From Rhodospirillales bacterium (lineage in GTDB: Bacteria > Pseudomonadota > Alphaproteobacteria > Rhodospirillales > Casp-alpha2), in the NCBI GenBank assembly GCA_018664265.1, contig JABJOR010000341.1, positions 1-5,388 on the forward strand: a stretch of DNA of 5,388 nucleotides, read 5' to 3'. Below are positions 4,351 through 5,388 of the stretch, piece by piece. Both the position numbers and the translations under genes were made by a program. The notes under the pieces were generated by a model, which had not been told where the DNA came from, did not search any database, and worked only from the letters and a program-made list of their open reading frames with translations. The stretch's first letter is position 1. Every line of letters starts with the position of its first letter.

Positions 4351-5244
4351 ATGAACAAAACTATTTTTTTACTCGATAAAAAGTCTTTGCTCGAGGTCTG
4401 TGGCCCATATCTTGAAACAGAAAAAAGACCAAATCCAGAATGGATTACGGCTATTCGGGAGGATTACTTAAGAAATATCAGGCAAGCAAATCAACTAACG
4501 ATAAGAACTAATGAAATAATTAAAGATGAGTACGGCAGCACTTATCAAAAAGGCATGGATTGGTGGGACAAACATTTTGCGCCGCTTCCAGAATCCCCCC
4601 TAAAGCCGTACATATTTGATGGAGAATATTATTTTGGTGCAAAAGCATGTTACGAACGAAACCTGATATACTATGTTCGTGAAGCAATTAATGTTTCAGG
4701 TGCCTCACGGATCCTGGAAGTTGGATCAGGTAGCGGCAGGAATTTAATTTCAATGGCGCTTACATTTCCAGATAGAGACTTTGAGGGCTTAGAGTTGACC
4801 AATGAGGGTGTGACATTGGCTAACAATTTGATTGCAGAAGAAATTCTTTCTGACAATTATTCTATCTGGGCCGGGTGCGAGCCAGGGAAAACGCCGCCCC
4901 GAGAAAATATTAAATTTACACAAGGCTCTGCGGCGTTGCTTCCATATGAAGACAATCACTTTGATATGGTCTTTTCGATTCTTGCCCTTGAGCAAATGCG
5001 TCAAATACTTCCCGACGTGCTGGCGGAGATCAGGCGTGTGTGTTCAGGAAATGTAATTTTTGTCGAGCCCTTTGCCGATTTCAATGGACCGAAGGATCAA
5101 GAACACATCGAATTTAAGGGCTATTTTAATCTGAGCGGTGACGAACTGTCGGCATTCGGATTTATACCTCTCATTTTCACGTCTCAAATTTTGCGGAAAC
5201 TCCATATGGGCGTCGGCGTATACTTTGGTCAGGTGCAAAAATAA
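4351..5244 (+). CDS. Class I SAM-dependent methyltransferase
   Basis: The 297-residue product has a roughly 115-residue N-terminal region without a recognised motif, containing the WWDKHF and YYFGAKACYERNL segments. A Methyltransf_11-like Rossmann fold follows. Motif I is ILEVGSGSGRN (121-131), the SAM-binding glycine loop. An acidic residue ending strand 2 sits in FEGLELT (144-150). GSAALLPYEDNHFDMVFS (192-209) covers the adenine-contact and motif IV region, and LAEIRRV (224-230) and NVIFVEP (234-240) complete the core. It probably methylates a small molecule or sugar in the cytoplasm, but the substrate cannot be read from the sequence. The start is supported by AAGAGG nine bases upstream. 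The protein looks complete. Nearby sulfotransferase and epimerase fragments suggest a glycan- or metabolite-modification locus. The usual LEH after motif IV is LEQ here (213-215), a minor variation. Confidence 0.85.
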   Translation: MNKTIFLLDKKSLLEVCGPYLETEKRPNPEWITAIREDYLRNIRQANQLTIRTNEIIKDEYGSTYQKGMDWWDKHFAPLPESPLKPYIFDGEYYFGAKACYERNLIYYVREAINVSGASRILEVGSGSGRNLISMALTFPDRDFEGLELTNEGVTLANNLIAEEILSDNYSIWAGCEPGKTPPRENIKFTQGSAALLPYEDNHFDMVFSILALEQMRQILPDVLAEIRRVCSGNVIFVEPFADFNGPKDQEHIEFKGYFNLSGDELSAFGFIPLIFTSQILRKLHMGVGVYFGQVQK

Positions 5245-5388
5245 TTATGAAATCCCAATAACCATAAGAACCTCACCACAACTTCTATCTTGTAATGTGA
5301 TTTTGTTGAGAAATCCACGCAAGCTGCATGAAGGTAAAATTTTTGGCAAAGTCAGCAAAATAGTATTATCGGTTTCAGGACTCATACC
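5245..5388 (-). CDS. Possible C-terminal end of a gene entering from the right edge
   Basis: The minus strand stays open for 47 codons from the right edge to a TAA at 5245-5247, directly abutting the stop codon of the methyltransferase gene (5242-5244). The translation includes LTLPKILPSC and GEVLMVIGIS at its end. I do not recognise the family. The length is short enough to be open by chance. If real, it is convergent with the methyltransferase gene and leaves no room for a terminator between them. Confidence 0.3.
   Translation of the reverse strand, partial: GMSPETDNTILLTLPKILPSCSLRGFLNKITLQDRSCGEVLMVIGIS

Overview
The window looks like an accessory, recombination-scarred region from a probable alphaproteobacterium, perhaps marine. 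The TPR protein, the TPR-type sulfotransferase tails, the TadG-like pilus protein and a tRNA-Glu with encoded CCA all fit that group. This assignment is an inference from gene families, and no marker gene is present. G+C content shifts sharply along the window, from about 28% to about 44% within one gene by hand count, as expected of mosaic DNA.

Layout. (1) 21-1508 (+) is a single open frame encoding a chimera: the first ~85 residues of an NAD-dependent epimerase/dehydratase, three TPR repeats, then a Cys-containing conserved domain of unknown function. (2) 1509-2041 has no intact gene. It holds a weak terminator, a 3' fragment of a TPR-type sulfotransferase on the minus strand, the 3' part of a tRNA-Glu (anticodon arm to CCA), a strong bidirectional terminator, and a second, very short sulfotransferase tail. 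(3) 2034-3850 (-) is a two-gene, translationally coupled operon: a small three-helix membrane protein followed by a TadG-like exported protein. Its leader carries hairpins and a CRP/FNR-like palindrome. (4) 4098-4314 (-) is a third, decayed sulfotransferase tail. (5) 4351-5244 (+) is a complete class I SAM-dependent methyltransferase, possibly driven by a TATAAT box inside the sulfotransferase remnant. (6) 5245-5388 has an open minus-strand frame entering from the right edge, possibly the end of another gene.

How it fits together. Epimerase, sulfotransferase and methyltransferase pieces suggest a surface-glycan or secondary-modification locus, into which a Tad-pilus-like pair has been placed. 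The most striking feature is that the same sulfotransferase 3' end occurs three times in the same orientation, at 1583-1879, 1998-2041 and 4098-4314, and brackets both the tRNA-Glu fragment and the TadG operon. A terminator-plus-tail segment is also directly repeated at 1521-1621 and 1931-2041. Together with the in-frame SDR/TPR fusion at a shared KALDI-coding segment, this suggests repeated recombination through short homologies. No integrase, transposase or known defence system is visible. Island boundaries and cassette exchange are therefore hypotheses, not demonstrated facts.
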